The notes under the pieces were generated by a model, which worked only from the letters and a program-made list of their open reading frames with translations, was not told the DNA's origin and searched no databases. The translations under genes and the position numbers were made by a program. Positions 15,461 to 23,668 of a stretch of DNA of 64,000 bases are shown piece after piece. This stretch comes from JBCBSZ01 sp039818945. Its GTDB lineage: Bacteria > Actinomycetota > Acidimicrobiia > Acidimicrobiales > Poriferisodalaceae. The DNA lies in the NCBI GenBank assembly GCA_039818945.1, contig JBCBSZ010000004.1, positions 1 to 64,000 of the forward strand. The letters run 5' to 3'. The stretch's first letter is position 1; every line of letters begins with the position of its first letter.

Positions 15461-17247
15461 CCGTCACCGACGAACCCGTCGACGTCACCTGGGACATCGA
15501 CACCCTGCTCGGCGATGCCGACGTCGGCTCGCTCCTCGCCGGGGCCGACAGCTCGTCGCCGACGGCGTCGGCCGCCCGCGGGACCGTCGCCTCGCTCGAC
15601 GCCGAGGCGCTGGCGGCCCACCTGCGCCGGTCGGCCGAGCTGCAGGAGGCCGTGGGTCGTGCGGCGGCCTACGCGATGCTGCGCTACTCCGCCGACACGA
15701 CCGACGCCGAGGCCGGCGCGCTGCTCCAGCAGGTGACCGAGCGCAACGCCGCCATCGAGACCCGGCTGCTGTTCTTCGAGCTGGAGTGGGCCGCCCTCGA
15801 CGACGACCACGTCGCTCGGCTCGTCGACGACCCCGTCCTGGCGTTCGCCCGCCACCACCTGGTCTCGCTCCGCCGCTACCGCGACCACCTGCTCAGCGAG
15901 CCCGAGGAGCGCATCCTCACCGAGAAGCAGGTCACCGGCTCGTCCGCCTGGTCCCGACTGTTCGACGAGCTGACCTCCACGATCTCGGTCGAGCTGCCCG
16001 CCGACGGCGGCGCCACGCGCTCGGCCTCGCTCGAGGAGGCGCTGTCGCTGCTGGCGTCACCCGATCGCGAGGTGCGCCAGCGGGCCGCCGAGGCCGTCAC
16101 GGTCGGCCTCGAGCCGGGGCTCCGCACCCGAGCCTTCGTCTTCAACACGCTGCTCGCCGACAAGGCCACCGACGACCGGCTGCGCTCGTACCCCTCGTGG
16201 GTGGCGTCGCGGAACCTGTCGAACGAGGCGTCGGACGAGTCGGTCCAGGCCCTGATCGATGCCGTCGTGGGTCGCTACGACATCCCGCAGCGGTGGTACG
16301 GGCTCAAGTCCGAGCTGCTCGGCTACCGCCTCGCCGACTTCGACCGGGGCGCCTCGATCGCCGAGTCGGAGACCATGGTCGGCTGGGGCGATGCCCGCGA
16401 ACTGGTGCTCGACGCCTACGCGTCGTTCTCCGGTGAGCTCGCCGACGTCGCCCGCCGCTTCTTCGACGAGCGCTGGATCGACGCCCCGGTGCGACCCGGC
16501 AAGCGGCCCGGGGCGTTCTGCCACTACACCGTCCCGTCGCACCACCCCTACGTGCACCTCAACTGGACCGGTCGCCAGCGCGACGTGCTCACGCTCGCCC
16601 ACGAGCTCGGTCACGGCCTGCACGGCTACCTCTCCCGCGGCCAGGGCGTCTTCCACCAGTGGACGCCGCTGACCCTCGCCGAGACCGCCTCGGTCTTCGG
16701 CGAGACCGTCACCTTCGGTCGGCTGTTCGACCAGACCACCGATCCCGGCGACCGTCTCGCGCTGCTGGCCTCCGAGGTCGAGGGGTCGATCGCCACCGTC
16801 TTCCGCCAGGTGTCGATGAACCGGTTCGAGCACGCGGTGCACACCGAGCGCCGCGAGGTCGGCGAGCTGTCGGTCGACCGCTTCAACGAGCTGTGGGCCG
16901 GCACGCAGACCGAGCTCTTCGGCGAGTCGGTCGAGGTGACCGAGGGCTACCGGAGCTGGTGGTCCTACATCCCGCACTTCATCGGCACGCCGGGCTACGT
17001 CTACGCCTACGCCTACGGCCAGCTGCTGGCGCTGTCGGTCTACGCCCGGTACGAGGAGCGGGGCGCCGACTTCGTCCCCGCCTACCTCGAGCTGCTGTCA
17101 TCGGGCGGCTCGATGCCGCCGGAGGAGCTGGGCCGCATCGTCGACTGCGATCTCGCCGACCCGGGCTTCTGGGATGCGGGCCTGGAGATCGTGTCGCGCC
17201 AGGTCGACGAGGCCGAGGCGGCGGCGACAGCAGCGGGCCGGCGCTGA
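15457..17247 (+). CDS. pepF: M3 family oligoendopeptidase (PepF-like)
   Basis: Cytosolic zinc metallopeptidase that cleaves short peptides. The 596-residue protein lacks a signal peptide and has the zinc motif HELGH at residues about 382-386, with a third ligand Glu expected in TASVFGETV. The C-terminal half (GYVYAYAYGQLLALSVY) is typical of the M3B subfamily. The N-terminal half is helical and forms the substrate channel. The ATG overlaps the coaE stop. Its last codons lie in the first copy of a 29-base tandem repeat, so the C-terminal TAAGRR and the stop codon are repeated downstream out of use. Confidence 0.92.
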   Translation: MTVTDEPVDVTWDIDTLLGDADVGSLLAGADSSSPTASAARGTVASLDAEALAAHLRRSAELQEAVGRAAAYAMLRYSADTTDAEAGALLQQVTERNAAIETRLLFFELEWAALDDDHVARLVDDPVLAFARHHLVSLRRYRDHLLSEPEERILTEKQVTGSSAWSRLFDELTSTISVELPADGGATRSASLEEALSLLASPDREVRQRAAEAVTVGLEPGLRTRAFVFNTLLADKATDDRLRSYPSWVASRNLSNEASDESVQALIDAVVGRYDIPQRWYGLKSELLGYRLADFDRGASIAESETMVGWGDARELVLDAYASFSGELADVARRFFDERWIDAPVRPGKRPGAFCHYTVPSHHPYVHLNWTGRQRDVLTLAHELGHGLHGYLSRGQGVFHQWTPLTLAETASVFGETVTFGRLFDQTTDPGDRLALLASEVEGSIATVFRQVSMNRFEHAVHTERREVGELSVDRFNELWAGTQTELFGESVEVTEGYRSWWSYIPHFIGTPGYVYAYAYGQLLALSVYARYEERGADFVPAYLELLSSGGSMPPEELGRIVDCDLADPGFWDAGLEIVSRQVDEAEAAATAAGRR

Positions 17248-17312
17248 GGCCGGTGACAGCAGCGGGCCGGCGCTGAGGCCGGTGACAGCAGCGGGCCGGC
17301 GCTGAGGCCGGG
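17226..17312. repeat. Three tandem copies of a 29-base unit
   Basis: Copies start at 17226, 17255 and 17284 and are identical over almost the whole unit. The first holds the end and stop of the M3 peptidase gene; the third runs into the end of the convergent gene at 17313. Each unit contains CCGGC and GCCGG about six bases apart, so each can form a small hairpin, giving three in a row between convergent genes. They may serve as a bidirectional terminator or may be a recent slippage duplication. Confidence 0.9.
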
Positions 17313-18587
17313 TCAGGTGGGGCCGTCGGTCCGGAACCAGTCCGCCAGCCGTCCGGCGGCCGCGGTGACGTTGGCGGCCGGCCCGAGACCACCCCGCTGG
17401 GCGCTCTCCAGGCTGCGCACGGCCTGAGCCCGCAGGGCGGGGTTGGGGATCCGCTGCAGCTCCGCTCGCGCCCGGGCGAACAGCTCGCGGGCGCGAGCGC
17501 CGTCACCGGCCATCGTCGCCTCGTTCCACGCCCAGCTCTGCAGGGTGAACCCGTTGGTCTGTGCGGTCATCGGATCCGACGCGTCGAGCTGTTCGAGCGC
17601 CGCCTCCGTGATCGCGCGCGCCTCGTCGTGTCGTCCCCGGACGAAGAGGAAGGTGCCGAAGCTCCGCTGCGCCATGGCCCGCTCCGACGGGGTCCGAGCG
17701 ACCTCGATCGCACGCCGGTAGTACTCCTCGGCCCGCGTGACGTCGTAGGTGTTCGCGAGCGCGTATGCGACGGTGTTGTACTCGACGCTCCCGACCAGGT
17801 CCGGGATCTGCTCGACGAGGAGCACCGCCTCGTTGAGGAGGAAGGCGTTCTCGGTGTTGAGGGTCGACGACACCACCTGCTGGTACACGGCGTCGTCGGC
17901 GTGCTCCTTGATGGTTCGGGCGTTGTCGAGCTGGCCCTGGATGATGCGGCTGAGACGGTCGGTGAGCTCGCTGCGGATGGCCAGTCGACGACGGAACTGC
18001 TCCGCGGAGCCCTGCTCGACGCTCGCCTCCGCACGGAGTCGCTCGACCTCGGCCCGGAGGTCCTCGAGCTCCTCCTCGGGCGCCCGTCCCCGGGTGGTGC
18101 GGCTCACGCGGAGACCGGGGACGAGGGCGTGGACCGGGCTGCCCTCCGGCGCGGCGGCAGCGGCGGCGAGGCTCAGGCCCAGGCGCTCCTGGAACTCCCG
18201 GACGCTCGGAGCGTGCGAGACGTCGTAGTGGAGCACCGCCTGGTTCCGGACGTCGAAGGGCAGCACGGTGCCGGCCTGGGCGACCAGGACCGTCGAGCGC
18301 TCCGACAGGGCCTGCCGGATCCCGAGCTCGTAGAACACGTTGGGGTTGCCGAACGTGAGATCGACGAGGACGATGTCGGCCTCGAAGAGCCACCGGGTGA
18401 AGAGCTCGGTGATCAGGCCGGGTTGGTGGAGCTCGTCGGCCCGCTTCGCCTCCCAGTCGGCGGGGATCGCCGGGCGGAGCAGGCCGCTCCACACTTCGTC
18501 GAAGTCGATCGTCTCCTCGGTGCTCGGGTCGTCGAGATCGAGTCGTCCGGTGTTGACGCCGTAGGGCATCGCAGCGAAGAGCTGCAT
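17313..18587 (-). CDS. Deoxyribohydrolase/TIR-like sensor with coiled coil and TPR-like helices
   Basis: A 424-residue soluble protein of three parts. Residues about 1-125 resemble the nucleoside 2-deoxyribosyltransferase/TIR-like superfamily: opening MQLFAAMPYG, strand ADIVLVDLTFGNPNVFYELG and a following STVLVAQ strand, with Glu87 in FYELG placed like the catalytic Glu of that fold. Residues about 168-235 are charged coiled coil (EEELEDLRAEVERLRAEA). Residues about 240-400 are helix pairs with TPR features (AEEYYRRAIEVA, HDEARAITEAALEQL, GARARELFARARAEL). This layout recalls bacterial conflict/signalling proteins and the N-terminus of ASK-type kinases. GGAGG lies seven bases before the ATG. 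Function is inference. Confidence 0.7.
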   Translation of the reverse strand: MQLFAAMPYGVNTGRLDLDDPSTEETIDFDEVWSGLLRPAIPADWEAKRADELHQPGLITELFTRWLFEADIVLVDLTFGNPNVFYELGIRQALSERSTVLVAQAGTVLPFDVRNQAVLHYDVSHAPSVREFQERLGLSLAAAAAAPEGSPVHALVPGLRVSRTTRGRAPEEELEDLRAEVERLRAEASVEQGSAEQFRRRLAIRSELTDRLSRIIQGQLDNARTIKEHADDAVYQQVVSSTLNTENAFLLNEAVLLVEQIPDLVGSVEYNTVAYALANTYDVTRAEEYYRRAIEVARTPSERAMAQRSFGTFLFVRGRHDEARAITEAALEQLDASDPMTAQTNGFTLQSWAWNEATMAGDGARARELFARARAELQRIPNPALRAQAVRSLESAQRGGLGPAANVTAAAGRLADWFRTDGPT

Positions 18588-18695
18588 GTTCGGCCTCCAC
18601 CTCCAACCGACGACAGCGTCGCACGGCGCTGTGTGGCCGCGGCGGGGTCGACGCCTCGGAGGGTGGTCACCGGGGTCGACCGCAGCACCGAGGGT

Positions 18696-18701
18696 TAGGG
18701 T
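18696..18701 (+). promoter_or_regulatory. Predicted -10 box for leaderless NTF2-like mRNA
   Basis: TAGGGT ends seven bases before the ATG at 18709; no Shine-Dalgarno present. Confidence 0.4.
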
Positions 18702-18708
18702 CGGCGCC

Positions 18709-19236
18709 ATGAGCCCCGACGAGGAACTGGTCGATCTCCGCCGCCGTGTGGCCCGGCTCGAGGCGAAGGAGGCGGTGCTGGCGACGTTCAACGCCTACAC
18801 GTACCTGATGGACGTCGGCCATCCCGAGCTCGTCGGGGAGGTGTTCGCCCCCGACGCCCAGCTGCACCTGGTGAACTTCCCGCCGGGGACCCAGACCGAC
18901 TCGACGCTGACGGGCGAGCAGATCCGCCGGCTCTACGACGACCACGCTCCGGACGCGGCGTGGATCAAGGGCGGCCACCACACCACCAACGTCGGCGTGC
19001 GGGTGGCCGACGACCTCGCCTCGGCCGAGCTCTCCGCCTACTTCCTGACCTCCACCCCGAAGGGCGTGCAGGGCGGTCAGTACCGGGTCCGGTTGGCGCC
19101 GGACGGGGACCGGTGGCTGGTGCAGGAGATGCAGATCGCCAGCGGTTGGGGCTGGACGGCCGACACCACCCGTGCGACGGAGTACGTCGAGGCGGCCCGC
19201 GTGTGGGACGACGGCCGCCCGGTTCGCTGGGCCTGA
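18709..19236 (+). CDS. SnoaL/NTF2-like fold protein
   Basis: A 175-residue protein of the NTF2-like cone fold: an N-terminal helix (ELVDLRRRVARLEAKEAVLATFNAYTYLMD), a FAPDAQLHL strand, a conserved HHTTNVGVRVADDLA stretch and curved strands ending in WLVQEMQIASGWGWT. Members include steroid isomerases, polyketide cyclases and dehydratases as well as many non-enzymes. A Tyr and Asp near the pocket entrance (AYTYLMD) fit the scytalone-dehydratase-like group, but the substrate is unknown. It is divergent from the TPR protein. Confidence 0.8.
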   Translation: MSPDEELVDLRRRVARLEAKEAVLATFNAYTYLMDVGHPELVGEVFAPDAQLHLVNFPPGTQTDSTLTGEQIRRLYDDHAPDAAWIKGGHHTTNVGVRVADDLASAELSAYFLTSTPKGVQGGQYRVRLAPDGDRWLVQEMQIASGWGWTADTTRATEYVEAARVWDDGRPVRWA

Positions 19237-19249
19237 CACCCGGCGCTCG

Positions 19250-19774
19250 CTAGCCGGCCCGGCGCTGCAACGCCTCCTCGATCCCCCGGGCCTCGTCGGC
19301 GGCAAGCGGCTTGAGGCCACCGCCGGACGGCATGCGCACCATCCGACGCCGCCCCTCCGCCGGGCTCACGGTGAGGTACCAGAAGCTCGGGCGGAACAGG
19401 AGCGAGAGCTGCGTCGTGTAGGGCGCCCGGGTCTTCTGCAGCGCGATCTCGGCGCCGCGGAGGGGGAGCTCGAAGCTGCGGCGGCCCCGGTCGACGGTCA
19501 GGATGCCCGACTCGTCCACCCGGAGCCGGAACCCGAGCGTGTAGGCGAACAGCAGCCGGTCGGCCAGCAGCGTGAGCCCCAGGAAGATCGCCGGCGCGAT
19601 GACGGTCACGAACAGCACGTCGCCCGACTCGGCGTCGTCGGGGGCGGTCAGCCCCATGCCCGCGGACAGGGCGACGCAGAGGACGACCACGACGATCCAC
19701 ATCGTGCGCCGGCGCCGAGCGGTGCGCTCGTTGCCGGGGTAGGTCCACTCGTAGCTGGTCGAGGTGGTGCTCAT
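19250..19774 (-). CDS. Two-span membrane protein of unknown function
   Basis: A 174-residue protein with a short cytosolic head, two transmembrane segments close together (MWIVVVVLCVALSAGMGL near residue 24; VLFVTVIAPAIFLGLTLLAD near 52) and a C-terminal domain of alternating strands (FRLRVDESGILTVDRGRRSF, FWYLTVSPAEGRRRMVRMP) that could be a PH-like fold. No enzyme motif is seen. The ATG at 19774 has GGGAGG with seven-base spacing. It may share a transcript with the sigma/membrane-protein pair upstream on the same strand. Confidence 0.65.
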   Translation of the reverse strand: MSTTSTSYEWTYPGNERTARRRRTMWIVVVVLCVALSAGMGLTAPDDAESGDVLFVTVIAPAIFLGLTLLADRLLFAYTLGFRLRVDESGILTVDRGRRSFELPLRGAEIALQKTRAPYTTQLSLLFRPSFWYLTVSPAEGRRRMVRMPSGGGLKPLAADEARGIEEALQRRAG

Positions 19775-19814
19775 CGGTTGCCTCCCGCTCGTCGTGGAGG
19801 CAGCCTCCTGCCGG

Positions 19815-19914
19815 GCCGCCAACCGGGTGCCAACGGGTGGAGCGTCTCAGCCGCCGTCGGACCGGGCGACCAGCCGCCAACCGGTGCGGCGTCTCAGCCG
19901 CCGTCGGACCGGGC
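19815..19914. repeat. Direct repeat duplicating the end of the next gene
   Basis: A 26-base segment at 19842-19867 recurs exactly at 19889-19914 (period 47); a 12-base GCCGCCAACCGG also occurs at both 19815 and 19873. The second copy contains the final codons and stop of the 19894-20949 gene, so the first copy is a spare gene end downstream of it on the minus strand. Confidence 0.85.
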
Positions 19915-20949
19915 ACCGTTCCACGGCTCGTCACGGGGGCCGTCGCAGAAGCCGCGGCTGCCGGTGAACCCGTCGCCGTCGAAGCGCCACTCGAATGTGC
20001 CCCAGTAGACCGTTCCCAGGCGCTGCTCGCCGCACAACTCGGGTGTGATGGCCTCGGTCCAGGTCCCGATCAGCACCTCGCCGTCGAACTCGGCTTCGAT
20101 CTCCCCGGCGCCGACGAGCGGTGGCTCGAGGAGGTAGCTCCCGGTGACCGACCCGCCGCTCGTGGTCAGCGTGAGCGAGCCGATGTCGGTGTCCCAGGTA
20201 CCAGCCACGTCGAGGCCGGGTGGGCCGATCGCCGCGTCGGGTGCCTCCGGCTCCTCCACCAGCGTGCCGCGCCATTGGAGCTGGTGCTCGTCGAGGCAGT
20301 TCCCCTCGGTGCCGGTGAAGGAGGTCGGCCCGTCGAAGCGCCATTCGAAGGTGCCCCAGCTGGACGTGCCGAAGCGCTCCTCATCACACGGGATGCCCGC
20401 GACTTCCGGGTACCACGTCCCGGTCACGACGTCACCGACGAGCTCGCCCTCGTAGATCGCAGTCCAGCCGTCGAGTACCGCGACGCCTCGCAGGGTCGAG
20501 CCGTCGAGCGTCAGGGTCAGCTGGCCGAACGAGCTCTCCCAGGTACCGGAGACGTCGAAGGCTGGCGGTGCGGGCGCCTCGGTCGTCGGGGCGGGCGGCA
20601 CCGACGTGGTCGGCGCCGAGGTCGTCGCAACGTCGGTCTCGGCTGTCTCGGTGTCGTCGAGGAGGACGACGGCGCCCACGACGAGGAGCACCGCGGCCGC
20701 TGCGGCGCCGAGCCAGAGCCCGAGCCGAGCTCGGTTGGAGGTGGTCGGCATGGTTCGGTGCTCCCTGATCTCGATGAGCGTCGGTGGCTCGTGGTCGTCG
20801 TCGGTCGGGACGAGGTCCGGGGCTCGTCGGGTCGGGCCCACGCCCGCATCGAGGAGATCGGCGAGGAGCCGCTCGCGGAAGGCCGTATCCGGTTCGACCG
20901 AGAGGTCTCCCATGGACTCGACGAGGTCGAGCGGATCGGGCCCGTTCAT
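19894..20949 (-). CDS. Membrane-anchored two-repeat protein, likely anti-sigma partner
   Basis: A 351-residue single-span protein. Residues 1-75 are cytosolic and acidic, residues about 76-97 form a transmembrane helix (LWLGAAAAAVLLVVGAVVLL), then comes a Thr/Pro/Ala-rich linker (about 100-130) and two outside domains of about 95 residues. These domains are homologous: both hold a VxGTW strand, a GTFEWRFDG motif and two Cys (IPCDEE/GNCLDE and ELCGEQ/GFCDGP), probably disulfide-bonded. It overlaps the sigma gene by ATGA, the usual layout of a sigma factor and its membrane anti-sigma, but no zinc anti-sigma motif is present, so that role is inferred from position. Confidence 0.7.
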   Translation of the reverse strand: MNGPDPLDLVESMGDLSVEPDTAFRERLLADLLDAGVGPTRRAPDLVPTDDDHEPPTLIEIREHRTMPTTSNRARLGLWLGAAAAAVLLVVGAVVLLDDTETAETDVATTSAPTTSVPPAPTTEAPAPPAFDVSGTWESSFGQLTLTLDGSTLRGVAVLDGWTAIYEGELVGDVVTGTWYPEVAGIPCDEERFGTSSWGTFEWRFDGPTSFTGTEGNCLDEHQLQWRGTLVEEPEAPDAAIGPPGLDVAGTWDTDIGSLTLTTSGGSVTGSYLLEPPLVGAGEIEAEFDGEVLIGTWTEAITPELCGEQRLGTVYWGTFEWRFDGDGFTGSRGFCDGPRDEPWNGARSDGG

Positions 20950-21464
20950 CGCGTCTCCAGTTCCTGGTAGGCGGCGCGGAACGCCACCCGAGCCCGGCTC
21001 AGCAGGGACTCGGTGGCCTTCGGCGTCCGCCCGAGCAGCTCGGCGACCTCGCCGACCGAGTGGCCGTCCATGTGTCGGAGGACGAGCGCTCGCCGCTGGT
21101 CCTCGTCGAGGCGGCCGAGCGCCTCGACGATCCCTTGGCGCTCGGCGAGGTCCGGTGCTTCCGTGACCCGCCGGTCGGCGAGCAGCACGATGTGCCGTCT
21201 GGCGACCGCCTCACGACGCCAGTGGTCGATCAGGCGGCGCTTCGCGACCGTGCGGAGCCAGGATTCCGTGACCTCCTCGGCCCTGCCGTCGCGGAACGCC
21301 GCCGCGGCGGCGGCGAAGGTCTCGCCCGTCAGGTCCTCCGCGAGGGACCGGTCCCCACTGGCCCGGGGCAGGAGAAAGCCATAGACCACGGGGAGCGTGC
21401 GCTCGTACAACGCGCGGAACCGGGCCTCGTGGCCTCCGTCGTCGAGCCGCCCCTCCAGTGCCAT
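20946..21464 (-). CDS. ECF-type RNA polymerase sigma factor
   Basis: A 172-residue alternative sigma factor. Region 2 (ALYERTLPVVYGFLLPRASG through LAEDLTGETFAAA, about residues 13-48) binds core polymerase and the -10 element. Region 4 (about 110-165; ALGRLDEDQRRALVLRHMDG, VGEVAELLGRTPKATESLLS) is the helix-turn-helix that reads the -35. The ATG at 21464 is chosen for length; earlier in-frame starts up to 21548 would run close to the divergent uvrB promoter. Its overlap with the membrane protein downstream suggests a signal-responsive pair. Confidence 0.88.
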   Translation of the reverse strand: MALEGRLDDGGHEARFRALYERTLPVVYGFLLPRASGDRSLAEDLTGETFAAAAAAFRDGRAEEVTESWLRTVAKRRLIDHWRREAVARRHIVLLADRRVTEAPDLAERQGIVEALGRLDEDQRRALVLRHMDGHSVGEVAELLGRTPKATESLLSRARVAFRAAYQELETR

Positions 21465-21558
21465 CACCCCCCATTCGTCCCAGCCACGCGAATCCTTCGC
21501 TCGTTCCGAGCGCGTCGTCGACCGGTTTCGGCCCGGATGGCGCGACACACCCCGTCGA

Positions 21559-21564
21559 TACGCT
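21559..21564 (+). promoter_or_regulatory. Predicted -10 box for leaderless uvrB mRNA
   Basis: TACGCT ends seven bases before the GTG at 21572. No LexA (SOS) box with GAACxxxxGTTC symmetry was noticed in the 107 bases between the sigma gene and uvrB. Confidence 0.45.
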
Positions 21565-21571
21565 GGCGAGC

Positions 21572-23602
21572 GTGACTCGCCGCTTCGAGATGGTGTCGGA
21601 CTTCAAGCCGGCCGGAGACCAGCCCAAGGCCATCGCGGCGCTCTCCGAGGGCGTCGACGCGGGCGAGCGGTTCCAGACGCTGCTGGGCATCACCGGCTCG
21701 GGCAAGAGCGCCACGATCGGGTGGACGATCGAGCAGGTCCAGCGGCCGACGCTGGTGCTGGCGCCCAACAAGTCGTTGGCCGCCCAGCTCGCCAACGAGT
21801 TCCGGGAGTTCTTCCCGCACAACGCGGTGGAGTACTTCGTCAGCTACTACGACTACTACCAGCCCGAGGCGTACATCCCGTCGAGCGACACCTACATCGA
21901 GAAGGACTCATCGGTGAACGACGAGATCGACCGGCTGCGCCACTCCGCCACCGCCTCGTTGCTCACCCGGCGCGACGTCATCGTCGTCGCGTCGGTGAGC
22001 TGCATCTACGGCCTCGGCTCGCCCGAGGAGTATCGCAAGCAGCTGTTCACGCTGTCGCTGGGGGAGGAGCGCGACCAGCGGTCGATCCTGCGCCAGCTGG
22101 TCGACATGCAGTACGAGCGCAACGACATGAACCTGGTGCGGGGCAAGTTCCGCGTCCGAGGCGACAGCATCGAGCTGCACCCGGCCTACGAGGAGCACGT
22201 CGTCCGCATCGAGCTCTTCGGCGACGACGTCGAGCGGATCACCACCATCGACCCGCTCACCGGCGAGCGCATCGACGACGTCGAGCAGATCGTGGTGTTC
22301 CCCGCCAGCCACTACGTCACCGGTGCCGAGCGGATGGAGCGGGCGGTCAAGCGCATCGAGGCCGAGCTGCAGGAACGGCTGGCGTTCTTCGAGCAGAACA
22401 ACCAGCTCCTGGAGGCACAACGGCTCAGGATGCGGACCGAGTACGACCTGGAGATGATCCAGGAGGTCGGCTTCTGCAACGGCATCGAGAACTACTCGGC
22501 GCCGATCGACGGGCGGGGCCCGGGCGAGTCGCCCAACACCCTGCTCGACTTCTTCCCCGACGACTGGCTCCTCGTCATCGACGAGTCCCACGTCGCCGTG
22601 CCCCAGCTCCACGGGCAGTACGAGGGCGATCGGTCCCGCAAGCAGATGCTGATCGATCACGGGTTCCGGCTCCCGTCGGCGGCCGACAACCGTCCGCTGC
22701 GCTTCGAGGAGGTGCTGGAGCGGATCAACCAGTGCGTGTTCCTCAGCGCCACGCCCGGCCCTTATGAGCTGAAGGTCTCCGAGCGGGTGGCCGAGCAGAT
22801 CATCCGCCCCACCGGTCTCGTCGATCCCGAGGTGATCGTGAAGCCGACCAAGGGCCAGATCGACGACCTGCTCTCCCAGGTCGAGGACCGCGTCACGCGC
22901 GGCGACCGGATCCTGGTCACGACGCTGACCAAGAAGATGGCCGAGGATCTGACCGACTACCTGTTGGAGCAGGGGGTCCGGGTCCGCTACCTCCACAGCG
23001 AGGTCGACACCATCCAGCGCATCGAGATCATCCGCGACCTGCGGCTGGGCGAGTTCGACGTGCTCGTCGGCATCAACCTGCTCCGGGAGGGCCTCGACCT
23101 GCCCGAGGTGTCGCTCGTGGCGATCCTCGACGCCGACAAGGAGGGCTTCCTGCGCTCCGAGACGTCGCTGATCCAGACCATCGGGCGGGCGGCCCGCAAC
23201 GTCGACGGCCAGGTCGTCATGTACGCCGACCAGGTCACCGACTCGATGCAGCGGGCCATCTCCGAGACCAACCGCCGCCGCCGGCTGCAGCAGCTCCACA
23301 ACGAGGAGCACGGCATCGACCCGCAGACCATCCGCAAGGCGGTGGGCGACATCCTGGCCACGCTGCGGCCGGAGGAGGCCCAGAAGGCGCCGGTGCCGGA
23401 GAAGCTGTCGGGCAAGGCGCCGACCGCCCGGACCGACTTCGGTGAGCTCCCGGCATCCGAGCTCCAGCGCCTCCTCGGCACGCTCGAGGCCGAGATGAAC
23501 GAGGCGGCCGCCGACCTGCGCTTCGAGTACGCGGCCCGGCTCCGGGACGAGATCAAGGAGCTCAAGCGCGAGCTGCGCGAGCTCGAGGGCGCGATCTCCT
23601 AG
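21572..23602 (+). CDS. uvrB: Excinuclease ABC subunit B
   Basis: Damage-verifying helicase-like subunit of nucleotide excision repair; receives DNA from UvrA and recruits UvrC. The 676 residues show Walker A GITGSGKSATIGW (near residue 34; most UvrB have GKT, here GKS), the beta-hairpin YYDYYQPEAYIP, the DESH box, motifs V and VI (GINLLREGLDLPEV, QTIGRAARNVDG) and a C-terminal UVR coiled coil (DLRFEYAARLRDEIKELKRE) for UvrC contact. The GTG start follows a leaderless-type box. uvrA and uvrC are also in this window. Confidence 0.97.
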   Translation: MTRRFEMVSDFKPAGDQPKAIAALSEGVDAGERFQTLLGITGSGKSATIGWTIEQVQRPTLVLAPNKSLAAQLANEFREFFPHNAVEYFVSYYDYYQPEAYIPSSDTYIEKDSSVNDEIDRLRHSATASLLTRRDVIVVASVSCIYGLGSPEEYRKQLFTLSLGEERDQRSILRQLVDMQYERNDMNLVRGKFRVRGDSIELHPAYEEHVVRIELFGDDVERITTIDPLTGERIDDVEQIVVFPASHYVTGAERMERAVKRIEAELQERLAFFEQNNQLLEAQRLRMRTEYDLEMIQEVGFCNGIENYSAPIDGRGPGESPNTLLDFFPDDWLLVIDESHVAVPQLHGQYEGDRSRKQMLIDHGFRLPSAADNRPLRFEEVLERINQCVFLSATPGPYELKVSERVAEQIIRPTGLVDPEVIVKPTKGQIDDLLSQVEDRVTRGDRILVTTLTKKMAEDLTDYLLEQGVRVRYLHSEVDTIQRIEIIRDLRLGEFDVLVGINLLREGLDLPEVSLVAILDADKEGFLRSETSLIQTIGRAARNVDGQVVMYADQVTDSMQRAISETNRRRRLQQLHNEEHGIDPQTIRKAVGDILATLRPEEAQKAPVPEKLSGKAPTARTDFGELPASELQRLLGTLEAEMNEAAADLRFEYAARLRDEIKELKRELRELEGAIS

Positions 23603-23668
23603 CTCGGATCGGGGAGTCGGTCGACCGCCGGACGGTACGCCTCGCCGATCCGGCGCCGCGCTCGGAGT

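Noticed and set aside
17226..17312. CRISPR array
   Set aside because: The repeats are directly adjacent with no spacers, there are only three units and no cas genes occur.
21572..23602. Search for an SOS box at uvrB and uvrA
   Set aside because: No GAACxxxxGTTC-like palindrome was seen upstream of uvrA, uvrB or uvrC; DNA-damage control may be LexA-independent, but reading by eye is not decisive.
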